Source of the DNA: Bacteroidota bacterium
GTDB lineage: Bacteria; Bacteroidota; Bacteroidia; Bacteroidales; JACABE01
Length of the DNA stretch: 34,588 nt
Assembly (NCBI GenBank): GCA_013377005.1
Contig: JACABE010000037.1
Span: 1-34,588, forward strand
Reading direction: 5' to 3'
Positions 8,857 to 18,500 of the stretch are shown here, in pieces (positions within the stretch are counted from its first letter, which is position 1; every line of letters starts with the position of its first letter). A program made the translations under genes and the position numbers. The notes beneath the pieces were generated by a model, which saw only the letters and a program-made list of their open reading frames with translations, searched no databases and was not told the origin of the DNA.

Positions 8857-10251
8857 ATGAACGAGAATATTCTTCACAATATAATTGATAATAAAAAAGT
8901 TTTAATTCTTGGTTTCGGGAAAGAAGGTCGTTCTACATATCAGTTTTTGAGACAATATTTCCCTGATAAGCTATTTTGGATTGCTGATAATGATAAAGCG
9001 TTAACTGAAAACTATCTTTTTCATCCTAATGAAAAACTGAGTTTTATTCTGGGCGATACTTATCTGAACTCACTTTCTGATTATGATTTAATTATAAAAA
9101 CACCTGGTATTTCCTTGAAAAACCTGCCTAATTTGCAATTGCAAAATCTTAATATAACTTCTCAAACAGAATTATTTTTACAACTTTTTTCAAAACAGGT
9201 AATTGGTATTACTGGTACAAAAGGAAAAAGCACTACAAGTAATTTGATTTATTCCATTCTTAAGTCTTATACAAATAATGTAGTTTTGGTAGGTAATATG
9301 GGCTTCCCTCCTTTCGACCAAGTTGCAAATATTGATAACAATAGCTTTATTGTATTTGAAATGTCTTCTCATCAACTGGAAAATTGTAAAGTGGCGCCGC
9401 ATTTCTCAATATTGTTGAATTTATTTCAAGAGCATCTCGATCATTATCAGACGTATAAAGATTACCAATTGGCAAAATTTAATATTGCAAAATTTCAGCT
9501 TACTAACGATTATTTTATTTGCAATGCTGATAATAATGAAATTAATGTTACATTAAAGGAACTACAAATAGCAGCTAAACATATCTGTTTTTCTTTGCTG
9601 CAAGAGGTTAAATATGGCTGCTTTGTAAAAAATAATATGATTTATTATAAAGATGATAAATCATGTGTTGCATATTATGATATTAATCTACCTAGAAATT
9701 TAAAAGGAGAACACAATCTTCTCAATATTATGGCTGCAATTAATGTTTGTAAATTGATTGGAATTCCTGATAATTTAATCATTGATGGTATTGGCAATTT
9801 TAAAGGTTTAGAACATCGAATAGAATATGTAGGTAACTTTGATGGCGTAAATTATTATAATGATTCTATTTCGACTATACCTGAAGCTACTATTGCTGCG
9901 GTTAATGCTTTGAAAAGCGTTAATACATTATTATTAGGTGGTTTTGACAGAGGTATCGAATATTCAAAACTTGCTGAATTTCTTGCACAATCATCTATTT
10001 GTAATTTAATATTTATAGGTGAAGCCGGAAAACGCATCTTATCAGAAATTATGAAATTTGAATGCCTCAATAAATTCCTATTTGAAGCAAATAGCTTTGA
10101 ACAGGCTGTTGAAATTGCAATTCACAAAACAGAGAAAGCTAAAATTTGTTTATTATCACCTGCTGCTGCAAGTTACGATATGTTTAAAAATTTTGAAGAG
10201 CGTGGAAATAGGTTTAAAGAATTAGTAAGCAAAAGTAAATTATATAGATAA
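8857..10251 (+). CDS. murD: UDP-MurNAc-L-alanine glutamate ligase MurD (probably MurD2 type)
   Basis: This 464-residue Mur ligase shows all three domains: an N-terminal Rossmann-like UDP-binding part (LILGFGKEGRSTYQFL), a central ATPase with P-loop GTKGKST (120-126) and the LNLFQEHLDHY block, and a C-terminal ligase domain with YNDSISTIPEAT and LLLGGFDRG. It adds glutamate to UDP-MurNAc-L-alanine in the cytoplasmic stage of peptidoglycan synthesis. Because it lies 92 bases behind a MurL-like gene in the same direction, it is likely the MurD2 form that adds L-Glu before epimerisation; the amino-acid preference cannot be read from the sequence. It stands outside a normal mra/dcw cluster (no mraY, murG or ftsW beside it), which fits a second or alternative MurD. 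Confidence 0.92.
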   Translation: MNENILHNIIDNKKVLILGFGKEGRSTYQFLRQYFPDKLFWIADNDKALTENYLFHPNEKLSFILGDTYLNSLSDYDLIIKTPGISLKNLPNLQLQNLNITSQTELFLQLFSKQVIGITGTKGKSTTSNLIYSILKSYTNNVVLVGNMGFPPFDQVANIDNNSFIVFEMSSHQLENCKVAPHFSILLNLFQEHLDHYQTYKDYQLAKFNIAKFQLTNDYFICNADNNEINVTLKELQIAAKHICFSLLQEVKYGCFVKNNMIYYKDDKSCVAYYDINLPRNLKGEHNLLNIMAAINVCKLIGIPDNLIIDGIGNFKGLEHRIEYVGNFDGVNYYNDSISTIPEATIAAVNALKSVNTLLLGGFDRGIEYSKLAEFLAQSSICNLIFIGEAGKRILSEIMKFECLNKFLFEANSFEQAVEIAIHKTEKAKICLLSPAAASYDMFKNFEERGNRFKELVSKSKLYR

Positions 10252-10262
10252 AGTTTATTTTA

Positions 10263-11273
10263 TTATTTACTTCTTGCATAAGGAGATATATTTAGTTTTG
10301 TAAAGTCTTTCTTTAAAAACTTAAAATAAGCTGCTATGGCAATCATGGCAGCATTATCTGTACTGTATTCAAATTTAGGGATAAATGCTTCCCATCCCAT
10401 TTCATCGCAGGTTTGTTTTAAACGATCACGCAAAGCACTATTAGCTGAAACACCTCCTGCTATTGCCAGTTGCTTTATGCCAGTTTGCTTAGCTGCTTTT
10501 ATTAGCTTTTTTAGTAAAACATTAATAATAATATGCTGAATAGAAGCACATAGATCATTTTTGTTTTCTTCAATAAAATTGGGATTTGTTTTTAGGTTGT
10601 CGCGTATGAAATAAAGAAAAGATGTTTTGAGTCCACTGAAACTAAAATCTAAGCCTGAAATATTGGGCTCTGAAAATAAAAATGTATATGGATTGCCTTC
10701 TTTGGCAAACTTATCTACCAAAGGTCCACCTGGATATGGTAAACTCATAATTTTAGCTGCTTTATCAAAAGCTTCGCCTGCAGCATCGTCAATAGTTTGA
10801 CCAATGATTTCCATAGTGAAATAGTCTTTCATCAATATTATCTGCGTATGTCCACCAGAAACCAATAAACATAAAAATGGGAACTCAGGAATACATTGTT
10901 CATCTGTATCTTTTATAAAGTGTGATAAGATATGTGCTTCTAAATGGTCAACTTCAATTAAAGGAATATTGAGTGATAATGCAAAAGTTTTTGCAAAGGA
11001 GCAACCTACCAACAATGATCCCAATAAGCCTGGCCCTTTAGTGAAAGCAATGGCATTTAATTGATTGGCTTGTATACCTGCTTTTTTTATCGCTAAATCT
11101 ACAACTGGAATAATATTTTGTTGATGTGCCCTCGATGCCAATTCTGGAACAACACCCCCATAGAGCTCATGAACTTGTTGATTGGCAATTACATTAGAAA
11201 GAATTTTATTGTTACAGATTATTGCAGCGGAAGTATCGTCGCAGGATGATTCAATGGCAAGAATGTAAGTCAT
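10263..11273 (-). CDS. tsaD: tRNA N6-threonylcarbamoyladenosine transferase TsaD
   Basis: TsaD (Kae1/Gcp) transfers threonylcarbamoyl from TC-AMP to A37 of tRNAs that read ANN codons, in the cytoplasm with TsaB and TsaE. The 336-residue length is standard. Signature elements are IESSCDDTSAA at the N-terminus, metal-binding His110 and His114 in VDHLEAH, LVSGGHTQ, the DDAAGEAFDKAAK block, and AGGVSANSALR. It converges on murD with an 11-base gap, so the two transcripts must overlap or end within each other. Confidence 0.97.
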   Translation of the reverse strand: MTYILAIESSCDDTSAAIICNNKILSNVIANQQVHELYGGVVPELASRAHQQNIIPVVDLAIKKAGIQANQLNAIAFTKGPGLLGSLLVGCSFAKTFALSLNIPLIEVDHLEAHILSHFIKDTDEQCIPEFPFLCLLVSGGHTQIILMKDYFTMEIIGQTIDDAAGEAFDKAAKIMSLPYPGGPLVDKFAKEGNPYTFLFSEPNISGLDFSFSGLKTSFLYFIRDNLKTNPNFIEENKNDLCASIQHIIINVLLKKLIKAAKQTGIKQLAIAGGVSANSALRDRLKQTCDEMGWEAFIPKFEYSTDNAAMIAIAAYFKFLKKDFTKLNISPYARSK

Positions 11274-11301
11274 TCGTATTTAAATTGTATAATATGGATG
11301 G

Positions 11302-11309
11302 CAAAATTA
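11302..11309 (-). promoter_or_regulatory. Candidate -7 element for tsaD (TAATTTTG)
   Basis: On the minus strand TAATTTTG, matching TAnnTTTG, lies 28 bases before the tsaD ATG. No TTG is seen at the ideal -33 spacing. Confidence 0.45.
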
Positions 11310-11545
11310 TACTAAATTTATAGTGTAAAAAAGTTTTTTATTGAAAGTTTTGAGATGAAGTAAGATAGATTTTAAAATGATATGTAATCCCTATTTCTCA
11401 ATATTGTATCCTTAATTTTTGAAATGCTATTCTAAAAGTGTTTATTAATAAAAATTGTTTGAAGATAATAAAAGAAAATCAACTCAAAAATCACATTTTT
11501 TACTATTTTAGCAAGCTACTTTTAGTATATAAAACTTTTTTAATT

Positions 11546-12805
11546 ATGTCGATTTTAATAAAGAATATCAAAGATTTAGTGGGTATAGAAACCAAAACAA
11601 AATTGTTTTTAAAAGGAAAACAAATGTCAGAACTTGAAACCATTAAAAATGCCTGGCTATTCATAGAAAATGGCAAAATAGCCGGATTTGGTAAAATGAC
11701 AGATCTAAAAGCACTTACTATACTTCAAAAAGACAACAAAATAAAGGAAATAGATGCTGAAGGCAAAATGGTTTTTCCAAGTTTTTGCGATTCTCATACA
11801 CATCTGGTATATGCCGGAAGTCGTGAAATTGAATACATTGATAAAATTAGAGGATTATCGTATGAGGAAATCGCTAAACGTGGTGGTGGTATTTTAAATT
11901 CATCTGCCCGATTGCATAAAGCTACTGAAGATGAATTGGTGGAGAGTGCTATTCAACGATTAAACGAAATAATTTCATATGGAACAGGTGCTGTTGAAAT
12001 TAAAAGTGGTTATGGATTATCTACAGAAGATGAGTTAAAAATGTTAAGGGTCATCAAGAAATTAAAAACAATCAGTCCTTTAACTATTAAAGCTACTTTT
12101 TTGGGAGCTCATGCCGTGCCAGCTGAATATAAAGGCAAACAGAGTGAGTATGTTGAGCTTATTATCAACGAAATGATACCTCTGGTTGCAGCAGAAGATT
12201 TAGCCGATTATATTGATGTATTTTGCGATAAAGGTTTTTTTACAGAAGATGAAACTGAAAAAATGCTGATGGCAGGAATGAAACATGGGCTTCGTGCAAA
12301 AATTCATGCCAATGAACTTGATTATTCAGGTGGTATTCAGGTAGGTGTAAAATATAATGCTCTTTCTGTCGATCACCTTGAATATACGGGAACTAAAGAA
12401 ATAGCGTGCTTACAGAATTCGGAAACCATGCCAACGTTATTACCTGGAGCTGCTTTTTTCCTTGGAATGCCTTATGCTCCTGTTCGCAAAATGATCGAAT
12501 CAGGTTTAGGTGTTGCGTTAGCCAGTGACTTTAATCCCGGTTCATCGCCTTCCGGTAATATGCAACTTATACTTTCTATGGGATGTATAAAGTATCGTAT
12601 GCTCCCTGAAGAAGCTATTAATGCAGTTACTATCAATAGTGCTTATGCAATGGGAGTTAGTGAAGAATTGGGCAGCATTGCTGTTGGCAAAATAGCCAAT
12701 GTATTCATCACCAAATCTATTCCTTCTTACGAATTTATGCCTTATTCTTATGGAAGCAATAAAGTAGAAACAGTGATACTTAATGGCGAAGTTGTAAATA
12801 GTTAA
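11546..12805 (+). CDS. hutI: Imidazolonepropionase HutI
   Basis: HutI hydrolyses imidazolone-5-propionate to N-formimino-L-glutamate, the third step of histidine degradation. The chosen ATG gives 419 residues, the usual length; a longer reading from 11438 would add 36 residues from AT-rich intergenic DNA. Amidohydrolase features are present: the Zn-binding HxH in FCDSHTHLVYAG, the EIKSGYG block, HANELDYSGG, SVDHLEYT, and SDFNPGSSPSGNM with the final metal-binding Asp. The other hut genes (hutH, hutU, ftcD/hutG) are not in the window, so the pathway must be scattered. Confidence 0.95.
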   Translation: MSILIKNIKDLVGIETKTKLFLKGKQMSELETIKNAWLFIENGKIAGFGKMTDLKALTILQKDNKIKEIDAEGKMVFPSFCDSHTHLVYAGSREIEYIDKIRGLSYEEIAKRGGGILNSSARLHKATEDELVESAIQRLNEIISYGTGAVEIKSGYGLSTEDELKMLRVIKKLKTISPLTIKATFLGAHAVPAEYKGKQSEYVELIINEMIPLVAAEDLADYIDVFCDKGFFTEDETEKMLMAGMKHGLRAKIHANELDYSGGIQVGVKYNALSVDHLEYTGTKEIACLQNSETMPTLLPGAAFFLGMPYAPVRKMIESGLGVALASDFNPGSSPSGNMQLILSMGCIKYRMLPEEAINAVTINSAYAMGVSEELGSIAVGKIANVFITKSIPSYEFMPYSYGSNKVETVILNGEVVNS

Positions 12806-13151
12806 ATTAAAAGTTGAATAATTATTAAGTTTAGTTTGATAATTAAACTCATAAATAATTGATTGTGTGAATTAAAAAAAACGATAACCTAGATATAAAC
12901 ATTGCTGCATTTTCTATTTCTCATAGAAATAATAGGATATAATTTATATTTTAATTTGAAATATTGGTATTCTCACATAAAATTTGGTTTAAATTGTATT
13001 TAATTTAAAAACTTTATTACAAACGATGAAACTTTTAGCTTTATAATTTTAAGAAACTGTAAAATATCATTCTATTTAGAGTATTATTTTAAATAAAAAA
13101 AATGATATTACAAAAATGTTTTATATTTTAGCATATTAAAATTATAACGCT
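12806..13151. other. 346-base intergenic region upstream of the redox operon
   Basis: This very AT-rich gap separates hutI from the three-gene redox complex. It has two weak hairpins: arms AGTTTA/TAAACT at 12828-12849, and TATTTCT-CAT-AGAAATA at 12915-12931 (7-base arms, 3-base loop). A -7-like element, TATTTTAG, lies at 13124-13131, 20 bases before the start of the NuoE-like gene; it differs from TAnnTTTG at one conserved base. The same TATTTTAGC string lies at 11504-11512 ahead of hutI. No coding sequence or structured RNA was recognised. Confidence 0.4.
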
Positions 13152-13670
13152 ATGCGAATAGAACGACTAAAAAAAGATCTGGATTTTCACGACAATGATA
13201 ATATAGATCTCAGTTTAATAGATACCCTGATTGCTAAATACAATGGTAAAAAAGGAAATTTGATACCCATATTGCAAGGCACACAACAAACTTTCGGTTA
13301 CCTTCCTAAGCAAGCATTTATAAAAATATCAGAAGAAACAGGTTTAAAATTAAGCGAAATGTATGGTGTAGCTACTTTTTATGCACAATTTCGTTTAAAA
13401 CCAGTTGGCAAACATATCATCAAAGTTTGTCATGGAACAGCTTGTCATGTTCAAAATGCCAATGCTATTACAGAAGCCATACAAGAATCGCTAGGTATAT
13501 TGGATGGCGAAACCACAGAAGATAATTTGTTTACACTCGAATCTGTAGCATGTTTAGGATGTTGTTCTCTAGCTCCTGCAATGATGATAGGTGATGATAC
13601 TTACGCCAAGCTTACCGGAAAAGAAGCAGTAAACATTATCCAAAACATTAAAAGCAAAGAAAGCAATTAA
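13152..13670 (+). CDS. NuoE/HydC-like thioredoxin-fold [2Fe-2S] subunit
   Basis: This 172-residue protein is the NuoE-type subunit of a flavin-based NAD(H)-linked complex. Helical N-terminal half: ILQGTQQTFGYLP, then MYGVATFYAQF. C-terminal thioredoxin-like fold: four cysteine ligands, Cys93 and Cys98 in CHGTACH and Cys134 and Cys138 in CLGCCSLAP, which hold one [2Fe-2S] cluster. Such subunits relay electrons at the NADH end of complex I, HydABC hydrogenases, NAD-dependent formate dehydrogenases and Stn transhydrogenases. It is the first gene of a tight operon, 19 bases upstream of the NuoF-like gene. No hydrogenase H-cluster gene follows, which argues against HydABC. Confidence 0.93.
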   Translation: MRIERLKKDLDFHDNDNIDLSLIDTLIAKYNGKKGNLIPILQGTQQTFGYLPKQAFIKISEETGLKLSEMYGVATFYAQFRLKPVGKHIIKVCHGTACHVQNANAITEAIQESLGILDGETTEDNLFTLESVACLGCCSLAPAMMIGDDTYAKLTGKEAVNIIQNIKSKESN

Positions 13671-13680
13671 CCACAAATTA

Positions 13681-13693
13681 CCATAAATTATGG
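13681..13693. repeat. 13-bp palindrome over the NuoF-like start codon
   Basis: CCATAAATTATGG is a perfect palindrome around a central A and includes the ATG at 13690. The ten bases just upstream (CCACAAATTA) repeat its left part with one mismatch. It could form a small hairpin that hides the start codon; chance in AT-rich DNA is the alternative. Confidence 0.4.
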
Positions 13694-15468
13694 AAAAGAC
13701 AACAGTAATAGTAGGTTTGGGTAGTTGTGGTATAGCTGCCGGAGCCAATAAAACTTATCAAAAAATTCAATCTTTGTTAAAAAGTAATCAATTGGATTTC
13801 GAGCTTAAGAAAACCAGTTGTATCGGCATGTGTTTCCGCGAACCTTTGGTAGAAATTATCGACAAAAATGGCTCTTATATTTATGGAAATGTAGACGAAA
13901 ACCGTGCTATTGAGATTATTGAAAAACATATCATTAAACAAGAACCCATTAAAGAATATGTTGTAAAAACAGATTTATTCGACACTGAAGACAATAAGTT
14001 TTTTGAAGCTCAGGTAAGAATAGCTTTACGTCATTGTGGTTTAATTGACCCCGAATCTATCGAAGATTACGAATCCCAATTAGGTTATGCTGCAATTCGT
14101 AAAATAGCAACTGAAAACATTAATTACGAAGTCGTAATTCAATCTATATTAGACTCAGGTCTTCGTGGTAGAGGTGGTGGTGGTTTCTCAACAGGAATGA
14201 AATGGCGTTTTGCTCGCAACAATAAATCCGATGAAAAATACATTATTTGCAATGCCGACGAAGGTGACCCTGGTGCATTTATGGATCGCTCACTGTTAGA
14301 AGGCGACCCACATGCTGTGTTGGAAGGGATGATAATTGGAGCTTATGCAATAGGTGCTACTGAAGGTGTAATTTATTGCCGTGCTGAATATCCATTAGCT
14401 ATCAAACGCCTGGAAATTGCGATAGAACAGGGAAGAACTAAAGGTTATTTAGGTAAAAGCATATTGGGAATAAAAGGTTTTAATTTTGATATACATATAA
14501 AAGAAGGAGCAGGAGCATTTGTTTGTGGAGAAGAAACAGCTTTAATTGCTTCTGTAGAAGGCGAAAGAGGTATGCCTCGTAAACGCCCCCCCTTCCCTGC
14601 TGAATCAGGTTTGTGGCGTAAGCCAACAAATATTAACAACGTTGAAACCTATGCCAATATTCCCTGGATTATATACAATGGTGCCACCGAATATTCAAAA
14701 TATGGAACAGAAAAAAGTAAAGGCACCAAAGTATTTGCATTGGCTGGTAAAATAAATCATTCAGGTTTGGTAGAAGTACCTATGGGAATTACTATTCGTG
14801 ATATTATTTTCAAACTGGGTGGTGGCATTCCAAATGGTAAAAAATTTAAAGCAGTTCAGTTGGGTGGTCCTTCTGGAGGGTGTATTCCTGAATTTCTTGC
14901 TGATACTGTTGTTGATTACGATTCAGTAAATGCAACAGGAGCCATTATGGGTAGCGGTGGTATGGTTGTAATGGATGAAGCTACTTGTATGGTTGATATT
15001 GCAAAATTTTTCCTCAACTTTACACAAGAAGAATCATGTGGTAAATGCACGTTTTGTCGAATCGGGACAAAACGCATGCTTGAAATATTAAATCGCATAA
15101 CAGAAGGAAAAGGCAAAGATGAAGACATTGCAAAACTTGAAGAATTAGCTGTTCAAATTAAAGACAATTCGTTGTGTGGATTAGGACAAACTGCACCGAA
15201 CCCTGTATTAACAACTTTGAAATATTTTCGAGATGAATATGAAGCTCATATTTTTGCAAAAAAATGCCCTGCAAAGGCATGCAAAGCTTTATTAACTTAT
15301 GAGATTATCGAAGATAAATGTACAGGATGTACCATTTGTGCCATAAAATGCCCTGTTAAAGCCATAACCGGCGAACGCAAAAAAGTACATCATATCATTC
15401 AGGAAAATTGCATCAAGTGTGGAGATTGCTATTCGAGATGTAAATTTGAAGCCATTAGCTTAACTTAA
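13690..15468 (+). CDS. HydB/NuoF-like NADH-binding flavoprotein subunit
   Basis: This 592-residue protein is the NAD(H)- and FMN-binding subunit. Domains in order: an N-terminal thioredoxin-like domain (1-90) with Cys13, Cys44 and Cys48; the NuoF core with the FMN/NADH glycine-rich loop RGRGGGGF (159-166), NADEGDPGAFMDRS, and GAGAFVCGEETAL; a [4Fe-4S] site in SCGKCTFCR (Cys450, 453, 456) with a fourth Cys in SLCGLGQ; and a C-terminal two-cluster ferredoxin domain starting at Cys544 (CTGCTICAIKC and CIKCGDCYSRC). This extended form is typical of bifurcating HydB-like subunits rather than the shorter NuoF of complex I. In bifurcating complexes the extra ferredoxin domain is the likely contact for ferredoxin. 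The gene sits between the NuoE-like gene and the chimeric third subunit. Confidence 0.93.
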   Translation: MEKTTVIVGLGSCGIAAGANKTYQKIQSLLKSNQLDFELKKTSCIGMCFREPLVEIIDKNGSYIYGNVDENRAIEIIEKHIIKQEPIKEYVVKTDLFDTEDNKFFEAQVRIALRHCGLIDPESIEDYESQLGYAAIRKIATENINYEVVIQSILDSGLRGRGGGGFSTGMKWRFARNNKSDEKYIICNADEGDPGAFMDRSLLEGDPHAVLEGMIIGAYAIGATEGVIYCRAEYPLAIKRLEIAIEQGRTKGYLGKSILGIKGFNFDIHIKEGAGAFVCGEETALIASVEGERGMPRKRPPFPAESGLWRKPTNINNVETYANIPWIIYNGATEYSKYGTEKSKGTKVFALAGKINHSGLVEVPMGITIRDIIFKLGGGIPNGKKFKAVQLGGPSGGCIPEFLADTVVDYDSVNATGAIMGSGGMVVMDEATCMVDIAKFFLNFTQEESCGKCTFCRIGTKRMLEILNRITEGKGKDEDIAKLEELAVQIKDNSLCGLGQTAPNPVLTTLKYFRDEYEAHIFAKKCPAKACKALLTYEIIEDKCTGCTICAIKCPVKAITGERKKVHHIIQENCIKCGDCYSRCKFEAISLT

Positions 15469-15477
15469 TCTTTAACC

Positions 15478-15509
15478 CATTAACTCATTAGCTTAATAAC
15501 CTAATAACA
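15478..15509. repeat. Four degenerate 8-bp units in the operon spacer
   Basis: The spacer reads as four 8-base units: CATTAACT, CATTAGCT, TAATAACC and TAATAACA. The string CATTAGCTTAA also occurs at the end of the preceding gene. It looks like simple-sequence expansion that sets the distance between two operon genes; no function is evident. Confidence 0.4.
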
Positions 15510-15514
15510 AAACT

Positions 15515-18500
15515 ATGAGTAACAGTGTAAATATCGTATTAAACGGTGAAATAATCAGAGCTTATTCTGATGAGACTATATTAGAAGTAGCCAACAGAAA
15601 TAATATCCAAATTCCTACTTTGTGTAATGACCCTCGCATTGAGCCTTATACATCCTGCTATGTCTGTGTAGTAGAAGTGGAAGGAATGAAAGGTTTACAA
15701 CCTTCGTGTTCTACCAAAGTAAGAGAAGGTATGGTAATTAAAACAGAAAACGACAAAGTAAAAAAAGCCAGAAAAACAGCACTTGATTTGCTATTAAGCA
15801 ATCATTATGCTGATTGTTCAGGCCCTTGTAAGCAAACTTGTCCTGCCGGAGTTGATGTTCAGGGTTATATTTCATTGATAGAAAAAGGCTTATATAACGA
15901 TGCAATTGCATTAATTAAAGAAGTTAATCCTTTGCCTGCCATTTGTGGTAGAGTTTGTGTGCGTCCTTGCGAAGTAGCTTGTCGCCGAAATTTGTTGGAT
16001 GAAGGAACTGGTGTTGGAATTGATTATCTCAAACGTTTTGCTGCGGATAAAGACTTAGAATCAATTGCTAAATTTATCCCTAAAATTAAGTCTTCTACAA
16101 ATAAAAAGGTTGCAGTTATCGGTGCCGGACCTGGCGGGTTGTCTGCAGCTTATTTTTTACAAATAGAAGGACATCAGGCAGATATTTATGAAGCAGCTCC
16201 TAAAGCAGGTGGCTGGTTGCGTTATGGCATTCCTGAATACCGTTTACCTAATGATGTAGTTCAGAGCGAAGTTGACAACATCACAGAATTAGGTGTAAAA
16301 ATCTTTTACAATAAGACCTTAGGCGGAAATGTAAGTTACAAAGCAATCAAAGAAAAATACGATGCTGTTGTACTTACCATAGGCTCGCAAAAAGGAACTT
16401 CAGTAGGTTGTGAAGGTGATGATGCAGAAAATGTATTTTCAGGAATCGACTTTTTAAAGAAAATGGAAGTAACCAGTCGAAAATACAATTTTACAGGGAA
16501 AACTGTTGCTGTTGTAGGAGGTGGAAATACTGCAATGGATTGTTGCAGAACTTCTATACGTTGCGGTGCAAAAAAAGTGTATGTTGTGTATCGTCGTACC
16601 GAAAATGAAATGCCTGCTAACCCTATTGAAATACATGAATCTAAATTAGAAGGAGTTGAATATTTATTTTTGACGAATCCTACCCGTATTAACAAGGATA
16701 AAGAAGGTAAGCTCAAAACTATGACTTGTATCAAAATGGAATTAGGCGATGCCGATGCTTCTGGTAGAAGAAGACCTATTCCTATTGATGGTTCTGAATT
16801 TGACATTAAATTGGATTATATATTGGCTGCCGTTGGTCAAAAAACAAACGTTATGTTTTTGGAAGATATTAACAACTATATTAACGATGGCGAATTAAAA
16901 TTGAGTAAGTGGCACGATTTGGATTGCGATAAGAACACCTTACAAACAGGCGTAAAGTCAATATTTGCAGCTGGTGATGGAGTAACAGGACCTGGCACTT
17001 TAATTCAAGCTATTTCACAAGCAAAAATTGCAGCACTTTCATGTCATCAGTTTTTAATGGGATTACCTATTGAACCTGTAAAAAAAGAATTTTTGAGTAA
17101 AAAAGACAATTTCAAACTTCAAATAAAAGAAGAATATAATACATTTTTCCCAAAACAATTGCGTGAAGAAATGCCTACCTTAAATCCTAAACACCGTATC
17201 AACTTTAATGAAGTTGAATTAGGATATAAAAACGAAGAAACAGCCAAACATGAAGCCAATCGTTGTTTAGAATGTGGTTGCACAGAATATTTTACTTGTG
17301 ATCTGAAAAAATATGCTACTGAATACAACGCAGATCAATTGCATTTTGAAGGTGAATTTTCTGAACATAGTGTCAACTTCGATCATCCTTTTATAGAAAT
17401 TGATAACAACAAATGTATTTTATGTTCTCGTTGTGTTCGTATTTGCAAAGAAGTTGTAGGAGCCAATGCGTTAGGTTTAGTTGAACGTGGGTTTAAAACT
17501 TATGTTGCTCCAAGTTTGGGTGACAAATTACAAGATACATCCTGCGAAAGTTGTGGAATGTGTATATCTACTTGCCCTACAGGAGCAATTACTGAAAACG
17601 TATATTTTAAACCAGGGCCTGTAAAAACTAATACTTTTGAAACAATTTGTAATTATTGTTCAGTTGGTTGCAATATTGTAATTCATCATACAAATGGGTT
17701 TGTAATGAAAGTTACAGGTGCTAAAGGAATGGTAAATCCCGATGGAAATATTTGCAAATATGCAAAATTTGGCTATAAATATCTAAATGATAAAAAACGA
17801 ATTACCAAACCTTTATTAAAAACAGATGGTAAATTTGAAGAGATAAGTTTTAAACAAGCTTATGATTATATTGTACAAAAAATAAGAAGTGTAGAAGCAG
17901 ATGAAAATGCTTTCTTTGCAGGAGCTCGCTTAACCAACGAAGAAATTTATTTAATTCAGAAAATAGCAAGAGCCGGAGCAAAAACCAATAACATTTCAAG
18001 CATGCATTATATCAAAAGAGGTGCTCACTTAATCAATACTTCTTTCGACAATGCTCCATTTAGCCAAATAAAAGATGCTAGCAAAATATATTTATTTGGT
18101 GCAGAAATTAACACAGACAACCCTGTTGTTGGCTACATGGTAAATAACACCCGCTATACAAAGAAGATTCAAGTAGAAGTGTTGACTACTTTGAGTAATA
18201 ATTCAATGTCAAATAAAGTAGATAGAGTAATTAAGACAGATTCTTATTACTATTTTATAAAAGCTATAAATTATTATCTGCTAAAATATAAGTTGTATAA
18301 TGCACTGTATATAAATGATAATTGTGTTGATTTTGAAGCTTACAAAGATAATTTGCTGAAAGAAAATTATGACGAATTGATAAAATTATCTGGCCTTACT
18401 GCAAATGAAATTGCGAACTGTGCCAATGATTACAATATGCAAATGAATGCCATTATTTTGTTCTCCGAAAAAGAAATATCAGCACCAGCTTCTACAGAAT

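Noticed and set aside
11438-11545. 36-residue N-terminal extension of HutI
   Set aside because: The extension is encoded by very AT-rich intergenic DNA and makes the protein longer than the family; the ATG at 11546 gives the normal start.
12828-12931. Hairpins in the gap before the redox operon considered as a riboswitch
   Set aside because: Stems are short and isolated and match no riboswitch class I know; the candidate promoter also lies downstream of them.
16336-16806. 156-codon open frame on the minus strand inside the chimeric redox gene
   Set aside because: It lies entirely opposite well-conserved FAD/NADPH domain coding sequence and shows no motif of its own.
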